From the NCBI GenBank assembly GCA_035236585.1, contig CP141128.1, positions 39,600,684 through 39,664,683 of the forward strand: 64,000 nucleotides of DNA, in the 5' to 3' direction. Position numbers and translations under genes: made by a program. The notes beneath the pieces are model-generated. The model made no database searches, was not told the DNA's origin, and was given only the letters and a program-made list of their open reading frames with translations. The number at the start of each line of letters is the position of its first letter. The first letter of the stretch is position 1. This document shows positions 11,870 to 24,402 of the stretch, in pieces. Source of the DNA: Warburgia ugandensis. Lineage: Eukaryota; Streptophyta; Magnoliopsida; Canellales; Canellaceae.

Positions 11870-12345
11870 TTAAGTTAAATGGAGTTGAATATAGGATGGT
11901 TATTTGAAAGTTGTCCTATAAACGTTTGAATATAGGGTGGTTTTTTGGAAATTGTCCTATATTCAAATGAATATATGATGGTTTTCAAATAACCATCCTA
12001 TATTCTAAGAATATAAGAAGGTTTGAAAAATCATCCTATATTGAAAAAGAATATAGGATAGTTTTTGGAAAACTGTCTTAGAATATTTGTTTTAGGAAAA
12101 ACATCCTATATTCTTGTAAATATAGGACAATTTTTAAAAAACCATGTTATATTACAGTGATGGGACTTATAAAATGGTTTTGGTGAACCATCCTTTATTA
12201 CCAATAAATCTTTCCTACCAATTTGTCTGCTTTATTTTTTTTTAAATAATATATGATGGATTATATTAAACCATTTTATATTTTACTATATCTAAGACTA
12301 TTTATGAATAACCATCTTATATGGTATTAAAATATATGACAATTA
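11870..12345. repeat. CACTA-A subterminal hairpin repeats, left array
   Basis: About ten alternating copies of ATATAGGATGGTTT and its reverse complement AAACCATCCTATATT occur, able to fold as a series of short hairpins. The same motif family (AACCATCTTATATT and inverse) forms the array at 32560-33000. In plant CACTA elements such subterminal arrays bind the element's accessory protein and lie just inside both ends. I therefore take this as the 3' end of the minus-strand element whose 5' end is near 33022. I could not identify the terminal CACTA bases on this side. Confidence 0.65.
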
Positions 12346-12577
12346 ACCCGACATATATGTTCTCTATAATAATAGTTTTACCCTGTTCTCTAGATCTTGA
12401 AATTCTCAATAACCTGTGAATGGTAGAGGGTACCCCATCCCATATTTCCTTAATGCAAAACCTATGTTAGGCATGACACATGTCATGTAACTTGATTAAT
12501 TGAATTCATACATCAGATATTAGAAGCATTTTAATTTGTCTCCTCATATACTATTTGATCTAACCCAAGCATTGTCC
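12346..12577 (-). mobile_element. CACTA-A 3' region, no coding motif
   Basis: Sequence between the left subterminal array and the first solo LTR. By position it is the part of CACTA-A beyond the TNP2 C-terminus at 19263-19710. I see no motif in it. Confidence 0.45.
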
Positions 12578-13927
12578 TCACCTATAATACCCTAGGTTTT
12601 TCATGAAAATTTTTTGCATTTATTTTCAAAAGGTGGCATGCCTCTAATTTTAAAATTCAAAAATAGCAAAAGATATTTTTCTTTGAAATTCATTTTTCCA
12701 AAAACCCCGAATATCACCTCAACTCCCATACTATACATAATATAGTTTTTGTAAAAGATAGACATACATTTGATGAAATAACCAGGACTCATCCAATGGT
12801 TCACATACACAGCCCCTATAATCATTATATTAAATGCCCAAACAGCACAATCCAAATTACTAACTACACAATACAAAACTTTAACAAAATATATACCTGA
12901 GCACAGAAGTATAGCTGTTGATCTCCTCTTGCTTGGGTATGTCTTCTCATATTTGTTTGTATTTGAGATATTGTAAACATGAAACATTTACAATATCTTA
13001 GCAAGCTATGCTTGGTTGGGGAGATTTAAGAAAACATGTTAATTATATATGAATTAAGCATTTTGTACCAATTGGAATATTCAATTATCTACAAGCCACT
13101 GATAAAGTAGATATATATAATTATTTTTCATCATATGAATATAATAATCCTACTTTAGAGATTACACTTTACATGATATATATAATCCTCTAGTATTTTA
13201 AATATTTATCATTATCATTTTCTATCTGCTACCATACTCTGCATAATAAATCTACCCATTCATTTCCCCATATGAAAACTTTTGTAAAACTATGCACTCC
13301 AAATACATACATATAGGACTATATCATATATATTGAAATCGTTAAAAGTCATACAAAGTTATAAGCATAGTCCATAGGTTTTATAACTTCCATTCCCAGA
13401 CTATACTGGGTCTCATACATATACCCCTTACCATACGAGGTTCATAAAACTCAAGCCGCTACTGGTAACATCATAATAGGCATCTCATCATGCCAAGGCA
13501 GTACATTGCTGTAATGACCCCAATTTTTGTAATATTAAAAGCCCATAAAAAGTTCAGTCTTAAAGAGAAGGGCATTTTGGTCATTTCACTAGTTTCCTCA
13601 ACTGAACCCATGAATTTGGTCCTAAAAATAGTTCCATTAGATGCGTCTCAGAAAAAGGAATCCAACAAGACCAAAATCACCCAAAACGGAGTTAAAATGA
13701 GCAAGATATGGCCCTTTGAAGTTCAGGGGCAAAACTGTAAATTTAACAAAACGACTTAAACTGAAAAAACATAGGTGCCCGTTTTGATACGGGCACCCCG
13801 TCGTCTTCAACCTCCTAGAGGTTTCTGGAACGGCGGTGTTTCAAGAAGAAACCACCTCCATTCCAGAGGATTCCCCACCGCCATTCAAAGGCGGTTAGAA
13901 ACCCTCCAGAACACTCTTTAAAAGCCC

Positions 13928-13935
13928 TATAAATA
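13928..13935 (+). promoter_or_regulatory. LTR TATA box (SL2)
   Basis: TATAAATA followed by GAGCTCTTGGG is preserved in the other SL2 copy (26484-26491, opposite strand), with about 50 conserved bases around it. It is the likely core promoter for element transcription. Confidence 0.7.
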
Positions 13936-15223
13936 GAGCTCTTGGGCGCCTCTAATGGCAGCCCAAAAGCCTTGGAGAGAACCAGTCGTGAAGCAGTGAC
14001 CAAGGGAGGAAAACGTGGAGAGAAAACCACCCAAGAAACAGGTACGCTCAAAAACTCCCCAAACCCATCTCACCCACAGTCCTAGGCTCGGTTTCCCTAG
14101 GTTTTTGCATGAAAAACCATGGAGAATAGGCCTCTAGGGAGCCACCAAGGACCCTGGGACGTCCCCAGGGCCACACTGGTTCCTCAGGGATGAACCAGGG
14201 CATCCCAAGGATGCCCCGGTCCCCCAACGACGGAGATGGCCCGTCCCAGACGAGATGCGTCGAACGCGTCTGAGAAGAAAACCAGCGGGCGCGTCCATGG
14301 ACGCGCAAGAGGAAGACGGCTGAGAAAGTCTAGCGCGTCTTCCGACGCGCACGCTGAGGCGCGCGCCGCAGATGCACAGCGCACTAGCGAGGCGCATTTT
14401 TTGGTTATTTGAGAATGCTGGGCGCACGTCGCAGACGCGCAGCGCCCTAACATTCCTCCTTTTTTTGTCTTTAAGGCTCTATGTACACACAAAATTAAAA
14501 TGCTTATAACTTGAGATCTAGAGCTCCGATTGAGGCACCGCAAAAGGCGTTGTGTCCGTATCGACGACGCAGACACATTCAAACCATAAAATCTCTGATC
14601 AAGGCCCAATAAAAGGTAAGCATGACCCTTAGAATAGGATGGTGGCGCGTGACCACTAGAACTTTGGAAAACTGAGAATACCAAGGCCAAATTAGGACCT
14701 TGGGACACCCATAGGCATAGGGATGGACCCCTAATGCCTAAGTAATGAGACCCAACTGCTCTAAACCCATCAAAGATAGGTTAAACTAACCCTGAGTCCC
14801 CAAACCATGTTCAGGAGCGTACGAGGACAAGAAGATTAACGCGACCTAGTCAGGTAGGTGCTCTATCACTATTAGATTCTTTAAAAGATCTATTATTGTT
14901 TTGAGAACATATGTTATAAGTATATGACATGTTTAGCATGACTTGATTTAGCATGCATATGATAAATGTTTTGTACATAGACATGTTTCGTAAAAGATTG
15001 CATATACATTATGCACACATATGTTTTGAAACAAGTGCATACATGGCATGATTTAAGTACTTGCAAAGATTGCATGTCCTTGAGGGTTGCCAAAAGACGC
15101 TGGAGTGCCGAGGGCCAGGCAGTTGTGAGGGACCCAAAGAGGACAGGTTTTGAAAGATACATTGTGCATGTATTGCCAAGACATGTGCTACATGCATAGG
15201 TTGCATGATAAGTGTAGCCTTGA

Positions 15224-15279
15224 CCGATGAGGGCGGGCTGATGAGGGCGGGCCGACGAGGGCGGGCCGATGAGGGTGGG
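15224..15279. repeat. 14-bp minisatellite, four copies
   Basis: CCGATGAGGGCGGG repeats four times with single-base changes (CTGATG, CCGACG, GGGTGGG). It lies inside the SL2 LTR and I did not find it in the partner copy at 24403-26918, so it probably expanded after insertion. Confidence 0.9.
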
Positions 15280-16502
15280 CCAGAGAGAGCTGACAAGGCT
15301 TCTAGGCTGTCAGGCTTCTAGGCAGGGTTATGACTTTGAATACAATACTAGCATGAGTAGATTTTATGCATTTCATGCGTGTTTTGCAACCGATTTCATA
15401 AATTGCATGATTTACGACGAATAAGTGTCATAGGCCCCGTGGAGGCTATGACCAAGTGTCCTCAGGTACCCGGAGACCACACGGCGAGGAGGCCGTGGGC
15501 ATAGTGGACCCTATGGTTTGATGTGCATTTCAGTTAATTATGGATTCTTATACTGATATTGAACTCGAGTATTCAAACATACGCATGTTTTGAATGAGCA
15601 TATGATTTTGAAACATCTCATGCATTTATAAAACTAGTAGTGATAGGCCCTACTGAGTATATTATATACTCACCCAATCCTTAACATTTTTCAGACATCA
15701 ATAAGCACTCAAGGACAAGATACGTCCGTATGTATCATGGTTCAGGACAGCTTCACTCACAAAGAGGACATCTATGTTAGTGCTATGAGCAAGTAAATCC
15801 AAAAGGAGACAAATACACATGTAAGTAAACTCTCAACCCTTTGGACATGTATTTGTACTTAGTTACAGTTGCGCTGTGCATTGTGACTGGAAAGACTTGG
15901 GGAAAAACATTTATGATTTCTGAAGTTTTTCAAAAACTACCTTAGTTATTGTGAAAGCAAATGACACTCGGGGTTTTCAAAAATGAGTCTAAAACTAAAG
16001 GTTTTCCGCTGCATTGCATGGTTTTTATAAAATGGCTTTCAAATAGGGATGCATCCCGCCTTAGGAAATTTGACTTTCATTTAAAAATGCATGAGAAAAC
16101 CCGGGTCATCACAATTGCCTATCATCTGTGCATAATAATGCAAAATACACAATGACTACTATGCTGTAGTCTCAATCCGTACAGCATGCCAAGATAACTA
16201 CATAATAATCCACTAATACCAACTGTGGAAATAACAAAATCCATGGTTGCATGGGGGGCGACCCATGGCTGTCATAATGGTGGCCTTCCCATGATTGCCT
16301 CACCCGATGTTTAGCCTCTCATTGGGCTTGGTATCCATCATATAGATTTTGGGAAGCGGGTGGCCAAACGCTCATAACTTTCCTAGCATAGCATCCCTAG
16401 TCCTAGGGCTATGGAAAACAAAATCACAAGCCACCATGCTTGTATGTAAAATACTAATATATAGGCATCTAGCCTATCCATAATATATATATGAATATCT
16501 CA

Positions 16503-16527
16503 TAATAATAATAATAATAATAATAAC
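16503..16527. repeat. (ATA)n microsatellite
   Basis: Eight consecutive ATA/AATA triplet units within the SL1-like LTR. SL1 copies elsewhere also carry ATT/AAT triplet tracts (22306-22320, 36791-36803, 47598-47620) but at a different place in the LTR. Confidence 0.8.
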
Positions 16528-19262
16528 ATCCTCACTTATTAGGTGATCACCCACCAAGGATGTAATGTAAATTTCTATACTCATACATCACATATAATGT
16601 AATGGTACCCATGTACCATAAATATCTTTTATCACAATAATCATTATGATATTTTTAAGAACAGATCGTGTGTATCCAATAATGTCACAAAGTAGGTATC
16701 AATTATAAGCATGTCATTCATATAGCATTTCAAGTTACCAATCTTTATCATTCACAAGTAATCATTCTCATAATCACATATGTATGAAATGCACAATTTG
16801 AATAACATAATGTTTATCATAAGCAATAAGAACATGCATTTTAATATTAAGACATGCTTTCTTAATTCTCCACCTACCTCGTGTGATGAGTTAATCCATT
16901 TTCCACTAGCTGATTGACTATGTGTGCTTCAATCTATACAATGTACAAAAATTCTTTTCTTAATACCTTCACGTACATATAGATATTTAGATTTAATTAT
17001 GATCTAACTATTTGATCCTACGACCTCGGTATTTGATTATGAACTTAGGGCCATGATCATATAGTCGAGGTTCATGTTTCTCATTCTATTCAGTTTATTT
17101 CAAGTCTAATTATTCCATTCTCAACCCTGGATCAATACTTTCCTATTATTTTCCTTGATTAGGACTATCAACTCTAATCGAAGATCCAACGGTTACTCGA
17201 GGTTCTAATCAATCTTGGGTAGTCATAATTTTTCCTAATTTTTTCATCCTTTTGATCATAATTTTAAGAATTCGATGAAATCCAAGGCTTGAGTCATCAT
17301 TATCGGATCTTTACATGGACGGTCAAGACTCATGTGATTTGATCAAGGCTTCTATGGATGACTATCCTTAGTTTAGGGTTCAGTTGGATTTGTATGGCCA
17401 TCTAAGTTGTGTTTTCCATTAGATTACATGGTCAGATTTACGTAATTTAAAGGTGTACATTGGTCAGACAGACCACTTTTAGTTTTGGATTGGCAATTAG
17501 AACTCATCTGTGGGGCTTGATTGTAGATCCGACGTTAATTAGTCGCTGTTTGAATAGTGATTGATCAGACGATTGAAGTTTCTTGCTAGTTTTTCATCCA
17601 AATTACAACATTCTAATTACATCCTAGCTAATTGAAGGCCGTAGGATTCATCTATGATGTCTGATCATTGATCAGATATCTAGAAGTTTCTGTGTGAATA
17701 CTAACTGATGGGACGGCTAAGATCGTCCGATCTATTTTCTAGGACAGATCACAAATTAAGTCTAATATAACTTCTCTTGGGAATTAATCTACCTATTACT
17801 AAACATGGATTAACAATTCAACAGTCAGATTATCACATAAACCTAGATCTAGCGTAAAATCAAACAGATTTAACAAAATTTCATCAAATTAGAAGATGGG
17901 TTTCACAAATCTTACCATTAAAGCACGTTATTGTGCTTCCTACACTCTTGGATCACCTGGATTGAAGTTGATTTTAGGTGAAAATCTCCCATCAGTGTCG
18001 CACAGCAGTTTTCCCCTCAATCAATGGCCTAAATCATCCCAGATCTGTCCAAAACCATGGGCTTTTGGTTCTTCTAGGCCATCCATGGAAGATGACTTGC
18101 TCGGATCTAGGATTTGAGCTATCGTCGTCTCTAGCAATGGCTTGCAAGCTCTGGCCAGCCACAAATCCTTGGCTCCTCCTCTGATTGTGGTAGAAGCAAA
18201 GGGCTTTTGTCCTACCCTTTGAGGCGAGTACAATAGAGGGTTCAGATATGCATTCCGAGCCCCCAATCACCACCGATGAGCTCCACCTTCTCCAGTGACA
18301 TAAAACCCCCAAAAACCCATCTTTTCTTTTTCTTCTTCTCCGGCAGGCCTGCACTTCTCCGGTGTGCAGGTCGCCTTCTCCCCCTTCCTTTCCTCTCTTC
18401 TCTTCTCTCCTCTCCTTCTTCTTCCCTCTTCTTCTTCTTCTTCTTCTTCTTCCCCGTTTTCTCTTCCTGCCATCGGGTACCACTTTTCGTTGGGTTTGGG
18501 AAACAAACCAACGTATGTTACTCATTTTCGTTTAAGTGAGGGGGTGCTGTTATCAAACCTGGCCCCGCCCTTTTAATTAGTTTAATTTATTTTTCTTTTA
18601 TTTATTTAAAGTTTCATCATGGTTTTTTTACTATTCCAAACACCATGATGCCAGTCAACCAAAATGGTAAGCCATCTTAGTGATGTTTTTCAACCCCATT
18701 GACTGTCAAATTCTAACTGCTGCAAGTGGGACCCACTTAGCAAAATTACAAAATTACCATTTATTCGTCCAATCTCCAATTTCAAGGAACTTAGTGTCAT
18801 TGGATTCGATCGATGAGAGGAATCTAGATTTTAGGATTTCAACTTCATATTCTTAGTTTTTTTTTTTTTTTTTAATATCAAAATAGCCCTGACTTTGAAG
18901 TTCCATAGCTTCTTCATCTGGACTCTGTTTTCAGCATTCTTTGGCTTGTTGAATTCCATTTTTCAAGTACTATCTAATGGTTTTAGTTTTAACTCCAAAT
19001 GATATTTTTATAAAAAAAATCTACACCCCTTAAAAACTCATAACTCGATCATAAAATAATAAAATTTTGGGGTGAGATTTATCCATAATCTGATCTTAGT
19101 GTTTTTGATGTCGTTGAACTCAAATTTTCAATACAAACATTCATATTTCCACTCCAAATTCCATTTCTATGAAAAAAAATTATTTTCTTTGGGTCAAATA
19201 TTCCAATTTCACATAATAATGTCCAGAATAGTATTCACAAAATTTGGAGTCATTACATCACC

Positions 19263-19710
19263 AACATCACCCACATAATTCATCTCATTCTCCTTGATTA
19301 GATCAATTGGTGGCATTGTTGTAGTGATCGATGGATAATCAATTGTCATGTCATCTAGGTATTATTCATCATAAAAGTCCCTTGGGGAGGCTGATAAAAC
19401 TGTTGACCATCTCATATCATGTCATCTAGGTATTATTCATCATAAAAGTCCCTTGGGGAGGCTGATAAAACTGTTGACCATCTCATATCATGTCCATCTT
19501 GGACATAAAATACCTGTTTCGCTTGAGATGCTAAAATAAACTAGTCATTTTGATAGCCACTCTTATTGAGGTCGATCAATGTCAATATGAGGCATCGATT
19601 TTTGGTGCTATCTTTGTTGTGTTCCACCCTGTCACATTTAAACACAACCATAGTTCTACAAGTATAATCCTGCACCCACATCTCACTATAATCCTATAAT
19701 AAGTGTCGTT
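19263..19710 (-). pseudogene. CACTA-A TNP2 transposase relic, piece 4 (C-terminus)
   Basis: The minus strand reads LILTLIDLNKSGYQND, then FILASQAKQVFYVQDGHDMRW and STVLSAPPRDFYDE, the conserved C-terminal block of plant TNP2-type CACTA transposases (the F-L-A-Q-QVFY core and the RDFYD/PR-YD end). The piece begins at 19710, abutting a solo LTR, and continues the reading at 24185-24400 on the other side of that LTR. A perfect 71-bp tandem duplication (19351-19492) repeats the SQAKQVFY-to-PPRDFYD coding region. The frame has stops. A second solo LTR cuts it at 19262. Confidence 0.82.
19351..19492. repeat. perfect 71-bp tandem duplication
   Basis: TCATCTAGGTATTATTCATC starts at 19351 and again at 19422, and the two 71-bp units look identical. 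Because 71 is not a multiple of three, it shifts the TNP2 frame. Identity between units in an otherwise decayed gene suggests a recent duplication. Confidence 0.93.
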
Positions 19711-20321
19711 AGCTATGTAATAACCCCAATTTTTGTAAATTGATTGAGAAAAATCAATAAAGTTTGAGTTTCAGATATTTCGGGCTGAAATATTAGGGTT
19801 ATTTAAAATATACTTTTTATAAAAGTATAATCAAATCATAAGATATGTAAAATTGAAATTAAACTTAGCAAACCCTTCAAAATGACTGTAAGCACGACAA
19901 ATTTCGAATACGGATGAAAAATCCTTAAGTTTTTCATTTTTTGGACAAAAGGGGTAAAATAGTAATTTTACCCAAAAATCAAAATATTCCAAAAATCAAA
20001 ATATGAAACATCAAAATTTAGAATGTACTGAGAAATACGAATCCAACGCCACTAAGTACACTCAAATCCGAGATCATGGGAATAAAACCCAAAATTTTAT
20101 GCATAAAGGGCAAAACGAACTTTTTACACCATGTAGGGCCCACATGTGGACCACCACGTCCCCAACAACCAATTTGATCAGCAGCTCATGTGAAACATGG
20201 GTCAACAAAGATCAGCTGGTCATGGGGAAGAAAAATTAGGCATGGGAGCATTGAAGACTTTCATGCCATTTTATATTTAAAAAATAACATATTATAATCA
20301 TGGAAAAAGACCCAAAATGCC

Positions 20322-20329
20322 TATAAATA
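20322..20329 (+). promoter_or_regulatory. LTR TATA box (SL1)
   Basis: CCTATAAATACAACCCC lies about 606 bp from the LTR start. The same box, in inverse, is at 39214-39221 and 49951-49958 in the other SL1 copies. It predicts transcription starting near 20350. Confidence 0.7.
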
Positions 20330-23300
20330 CAACCCCAAAAATCTTTCAAAAATCCTCATAAATTTCCCACAAAATTCTCTTCACTCTCCTTGAAAAATTA
20401 GATCTAGATCCCTCCCTAAAAACCCAAAATTTCCAAGAGTTAGATCTCTTTTCAACTTGTTTTTCTTTTTAGATTGGAACAAGAGACCTAAATTCAATTA
20501 GGCACTCTGTTCCATATCTAATTTGATCAATTTCATCGTCCAAAACTTCCCAACATATCTATTCTACAAAACCCCCAAATAAATTTCAAGATCCAACGGT
20601 TCAAACAACGGTATTTGCAAGAAAGGTGGATTTTAAAGTAAGTGAAAATCCTTTTCATATATGTTTAGTATTGTTTTATGTAATTTTCATTTTACTGTAA
20701 TTAATTTTGGTAATAAAAAGGTAAAAATAAAGTAAACAACAGAACCCTTAATTCATGATGATGGAGTGCTCAGATGAAAAATCTGACTCCACTAATCAAT
20801 CCATAATGGTCCAAAACCCCTAGGGTAGAAGTTTTAGAAAGATCTGAGCAGTTTTGGACCCTCAATTGAGAGAGATTAATTCTAGTGGGCCTAGATCAAA
20901 TCTGGACCCTAGGAACAACTGAAAACTTCAATTTAAGATTGTGGAGTCATATGAACTCTAAATTGAGATCAGAAAGAATCTATGGAAAGCTTGTAATGTC
21001 TAGTTTCTAATGAAGTCATAATATTTCTAAAATTTATTTCTGTATTTTTCTGTATTTTTGGAAATAAGTGTCCAATTTCTAAGATCTTCAAGCTCTGAGG
21101 TGATTAGATCTTGGAAATTTATTTTAGTGATGATATAATAATGTAATAAAGTAATATCTGTGGTTAATTTGGACAGATCTTGGATAAAATAGGGGATCTA
21201 CCCTTTATGGTAGAAAAACCCTAAAATAAAAATAAAAAAAATACAAAGGGACCCACTTGATCAATGAGATCAAGTATGATTAGATCCTTGGGATGGATTA
21301 AAGGGATGATATTATGATGGAATCCAGTTAGATCATGGAGGAAATGTGACAAAATCAAGTGGATATGATTTTTGGATCTTAATGGATTAAAAGCCCTAAA
21401 GGTAATTAAAACCCTTAATCTAAAGGAAAATACCTAAGACCTAATGGTTGGATCATATTTAAAGGTTTATAATAATCTTAATAAAATTAGTTTAATTGTC
21501 TTTTATTGGATATAGAAGTGTAAATGTGATTTATGTTCTAAGTTAGAAAGCATGATAGTGTAATCTTTAAATTTTAGTATGATTTGATTATCTTAGGATC
21601 ATGTTAGTGTAAATTAGGATTTAAACATGATTTCATTATGATAGAAGATGTGTTTCATAACTTAAGATCATGTTAGTTTTATTTCACTAGCTTAAGTTAC
21701 ATTCATAGGAAGAATGTTAGTATATAGTTGTTAAACTTATATTTGATTTATGCTTTCAAGTTGATGATTTACTTATTGTCAAATTTTATTCAATTGTTAA
21801 GATACAAGGAGCATAAATCACCAAAAATGTAAACTAATGAAATATAAAAATTCATGGACAACTAAGATGAATGAATGATTTTGACTTAATAAGGGCTATA
21901 GTTAGTAGGACAATATAAGGAATGATTTATCATTTCCTTGGCCCAAATTAGGAAAATAATAATAAACCCCATGAATGACATTATAAATATTCATGGACTT
22001 AATTAAAATCCATTAGAAAGAGTACTTAGGGTAAACATACTTATAGGAGCCTTATGAAAGGTTGAGCTATGGTCATTCTAGTGAATGATGAACATAGTGG
22101 TTAAGGGGGTTATCTAATAGAGCCTCACTCTTCCCCTAACTTATGTTGACGTTTGTGAGGTCTAAACGCCTCCTTACATGAGGATTGAAGTAACCACTTT
22201 GTGTTCACCCATTCAGCTAGTAAGCCTTAGCCAATTGGAAATAAGAGGAGTAGTCTAGATTTAGGCTTGAATAAGCTACCTTCAACCAGCACAATAACTG
22301 GTTGAATAATAATAATAATAAGAGCATAAAAGGTTAGTAAATTACCTAACCCTAATAAAAACTGTAAGTAAGATAAGGATGATCAAACAAGATCCATTAG
22401 ATCTTGGATGATCAAGAATAATAAGAATAAGAACACTATATTGTACTTAGTATGTATGTTTAGTAGTATACTTGTTATAGTTCATTATATTAGATAATCC
22501 AAACCCTTGATCAAAGGTGATTCAAGGAAGAAAACCAAGATCATCCTCCATAGGGATGATCCAAGAACTGAACTTAGATCAAAGAAGAACTAGATGATAG
22601 AAGATCTAGGACCTTGATCTTTATCAACATGTGTAGATTATCAATCAAAGGGTCTATGAAAGATCAAGATCAAGGAGATGAACATACAAAGACTTAGAGA
22701 TAGAAAAATACTTAGATATGAATGATCTAAAGATCATTCTAAACATCAGATCTAGTGATCAATAGGATTGTTCATAATTTATATATTGACAATATGTATG
22801 GATGTACAGATTACATACATCGGTCAGGATCATGGAAGATTGGGGAAAAGAGATCAATCCTTAAAGGTAGGAGGATTTGATGAATACATACATGATTTTA
22901 CTCATGATCTTATGTTGACAAGAGTAATGATAATACTTGTATTAAATCTCTTGAAAACCTTATGATCCAACCAAACACCTATAAGATATAAGGACTAAAC
23001 TATAAGTGAAAAGGGAACTAGAAAATATTTCAGCCCTAAGTAAACAGACATATGGTCTGATATATATGAAATCTATTTTACATACAAGCTTGGAGGCTTG
23101 TGAGTTTGTTTTAATAGGCATGAGCGTAGGGGATGCTATTGCTAGAGGAGTTATGAGGGTTTGGCCACCCGCTCCTTGACATTTGATGATATGATGATAC
23201 CTTGCCCAATGAGAGGCTAAAAGTCGGGTGGTGGCAATTATGGGAAGGCCACCACTGTGAAAGTCTTGCCCCCCCATACGGGCAGTGACATAATATTTTC

Positions 23301-23973
23301 CACCGTGGTATCAGTGGTGAACAGGGCAGTTATCCGAGAGCGCTAGTACGAATTAGACTGCAGCATAGCAACCTTTCTGATTATTTTGCATTATGATGCA
23401 TATGGGAATAGGCATAGTGAAATGCCTTATATTATAGCATAATGAAATGCTAGGTAATTGTATATTACCAATATTTCCCATATTTCCCAAGAAGGGAAAT
23501 TCCCAGTATGAGATTAGCTGTAATACTAAATTCTCAAAATGAAGAGAATTGATCAGCTTAGTTGGGAGTGATATTTGACTATTTTCACGAATTTAACTGG
23601 TTTACCCATGAAGGGTATGTATGTATATAAATATACATAACTTACAAGGTACAGAGTATGTTTAAGGATAATGAGATTATGAAGTATTGGAATTACATTG
23701 TCAATTATTATGTTTCTTGAATCCCCTACCAAGCATTGCTTGCTGAGATATTGTACTTGTTGCAATATCTCAGATTCAGGGAAAGAGAGTTAGGAGCTGA
23801 AGACTATAGAAGACTTGAAGAGAATAATCTTCAAGGTATACCCTTGAAGACATGTATTTTTCTTTGTTGAGAGTTTTATTGTATGGTGAGCTTGAGTTTT
23901 GGATTATGTAATTTGGACAAGTATTGTGCTAGATTTGGCTGTACTGTGAACCACTGGATGGATCCTAGAGTTT

Positions 23974-23979
23974 AATAAA
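23974..23979 (+). promoter_or_regulatory. LTR polyadenylation signal (SL1)
   Basis: AATAAA within TTTAATAAAAGTATATTCC, about 200 bp from the LTR end. It is conserved in the other SL1 copies as TTTATT at 35125-35130 and 45632-45637 on the displayed strand. By position it would set the R/U5 boundary near 24000. Confidence 0.6.
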
Positions 23980-24184
23980 AGTATATTCCTTCAATGGAAT
24001 TTTATTTTGTACACAATTTGTACTTATGTTATGTATAAAGTGGTGACTTGGGTTTTCAAAACAAGTTCTAAAGAAAAGAATTTCCGTTGCTTTGTTTTGC
24101 GAAAACATTTTACACCCTTAAGGGCCCTGCCTTTCAAAATACTTTACAAATCATGTTTTCAAAAACCCGGGTCATCACAAGCTA

Positions 24185-24397
24185 CAATTGGGTTGTTGTC
24201 CTTTGAACTGGAAAAGAAAATCAGCAACTAAGCTAACATTGCTACCTTATTGTGCTCTTGACTTGTCACTATCTTTTGTGTGAAAGAAATAACAACTGAT
24301 GGCATATTCAGCATACTTTATTACTTCTGGTCGAGGTCCCATTGCCATCCATTGCAATGATTAAGAAATATTATGACCCTGAACATCTTGCTGATTT
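24185..24397 (-). pseudogene. CACTA-A TNP2 transposase relic, piece 3
   Basis: The minus strand reads LQWMAMGPRPEVIKYAEYAI followed by CYFFHTKDSDKSRAQ, matching the TNP2 block W-A-GP and G-RFHT-DR...TQNSG that precedes the C-terminal F-L-A-Q-QVFY block. It is bounded on the left by the SL1 LTR (AGCTA duplication) and on the right by the SL2 LTR (AAAAT/C duplication). It is thus a 213-bp island of transposase between two solo LTRs. Confidence 0.82.
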
Positions 24398-24402
24398 AAA
24401 AT

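Larger units (their letters stand above)
13510..16113 (+). repeat. SL2 solo LTR, 2604 bp
   Basis: It begins TGTAATGACCCCAATTTTTG and ends CCCGGGTCATCACA, flanked by exact duplications ATTGC at 13505-13509 and 16114-16118. A TATA box TATAAATA lies at 13928-13935, about 420 bp in, which fixes the sense strand as plus. The centre (14060-14450) is strikingly GC-rich against the AT-rich surroundings, with many CpG such as GACGCGCA and GGCGCGCGCC. Its partner is the minus-sense copy at 24403-26918, which shares the TATA region and the GC-rich core. No primer site or coding region lies inside, so it is a single LTR, here nested in an SL1 LTR. Confidence 0.92.
12583..19257 (-). repeat. SL1-like solo LTR with nested SL2 solo LTR
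   Basis: The pair of 5-bp duplications is exact: TCACC at 12578-12582 and at 19258-19262. The displayed left end TATAATACCCTAGGTTTTT is a decayed form of TGTGATGACCCGGGTTTTT and the right end is GGAGTCATTACA. A block at 16270-16330 (GGTGGCCTTCCCAT, then TTTAGCCTCTC) matches the other SL1 copies at 23190-23250, 35845-35890 and 46345-46390. After removing the nested insertion at 13510-16113 the LTR is about 4.07 kb. By comparison with the other copies its sense strand is minus. It interrupts CACTA-A. Open frames inside, such as 12601-12987 and 18034-18525 on the minus strand, are LTR sequence and not recognised genes. Confidence 0.82.
19716..24179 (+). repeat. SL1 solo LTR, 4464 bp
   Basis: It starts TGTAATAACCCCAATTTTTG and ends CCCGGGTCATCACA, with exact duplications AGCTA at 19711-19715 and 24180-24184. 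TATAAATA at 20322-20329 and AATAAA at 23974-23979 fix the plus sense strand. The two signals are 3.65 kb apart, which implies a very long R region. It matches the copies at 34943-39826 and 45432-50525 (both minus) along nearly its whole length. It has no primer site, gag or pol inside. The flanks join as one TNP2 gene, so the site is a clean insertion into CACTA-A. Confidence 0.95.

Noticed and set aside
12601..12987. 128-residue minus-strand frame
   Set aside because: It covers the 3' part of the SL1-like LTR. The other SL1 copies do not keep it open.
14048..14708. Overlapping minus-strand frames up to 174 residues
   Set aside because: They lie in the GC-rich core of the SL2 LTR, where stops are rare by composition. 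They run antisense to the LTR and overlap in several frames. No domain is recognised.
18021..18576. Frames up to 163 residues, Arg/Lys/Glu-rich on minus and Ser/Phe-rich on plus
   Set aside because: They come from CTT/TCC-rich low-complexity sequence inside the SL1-like LTR, are open in several frames at once and lack any domain.
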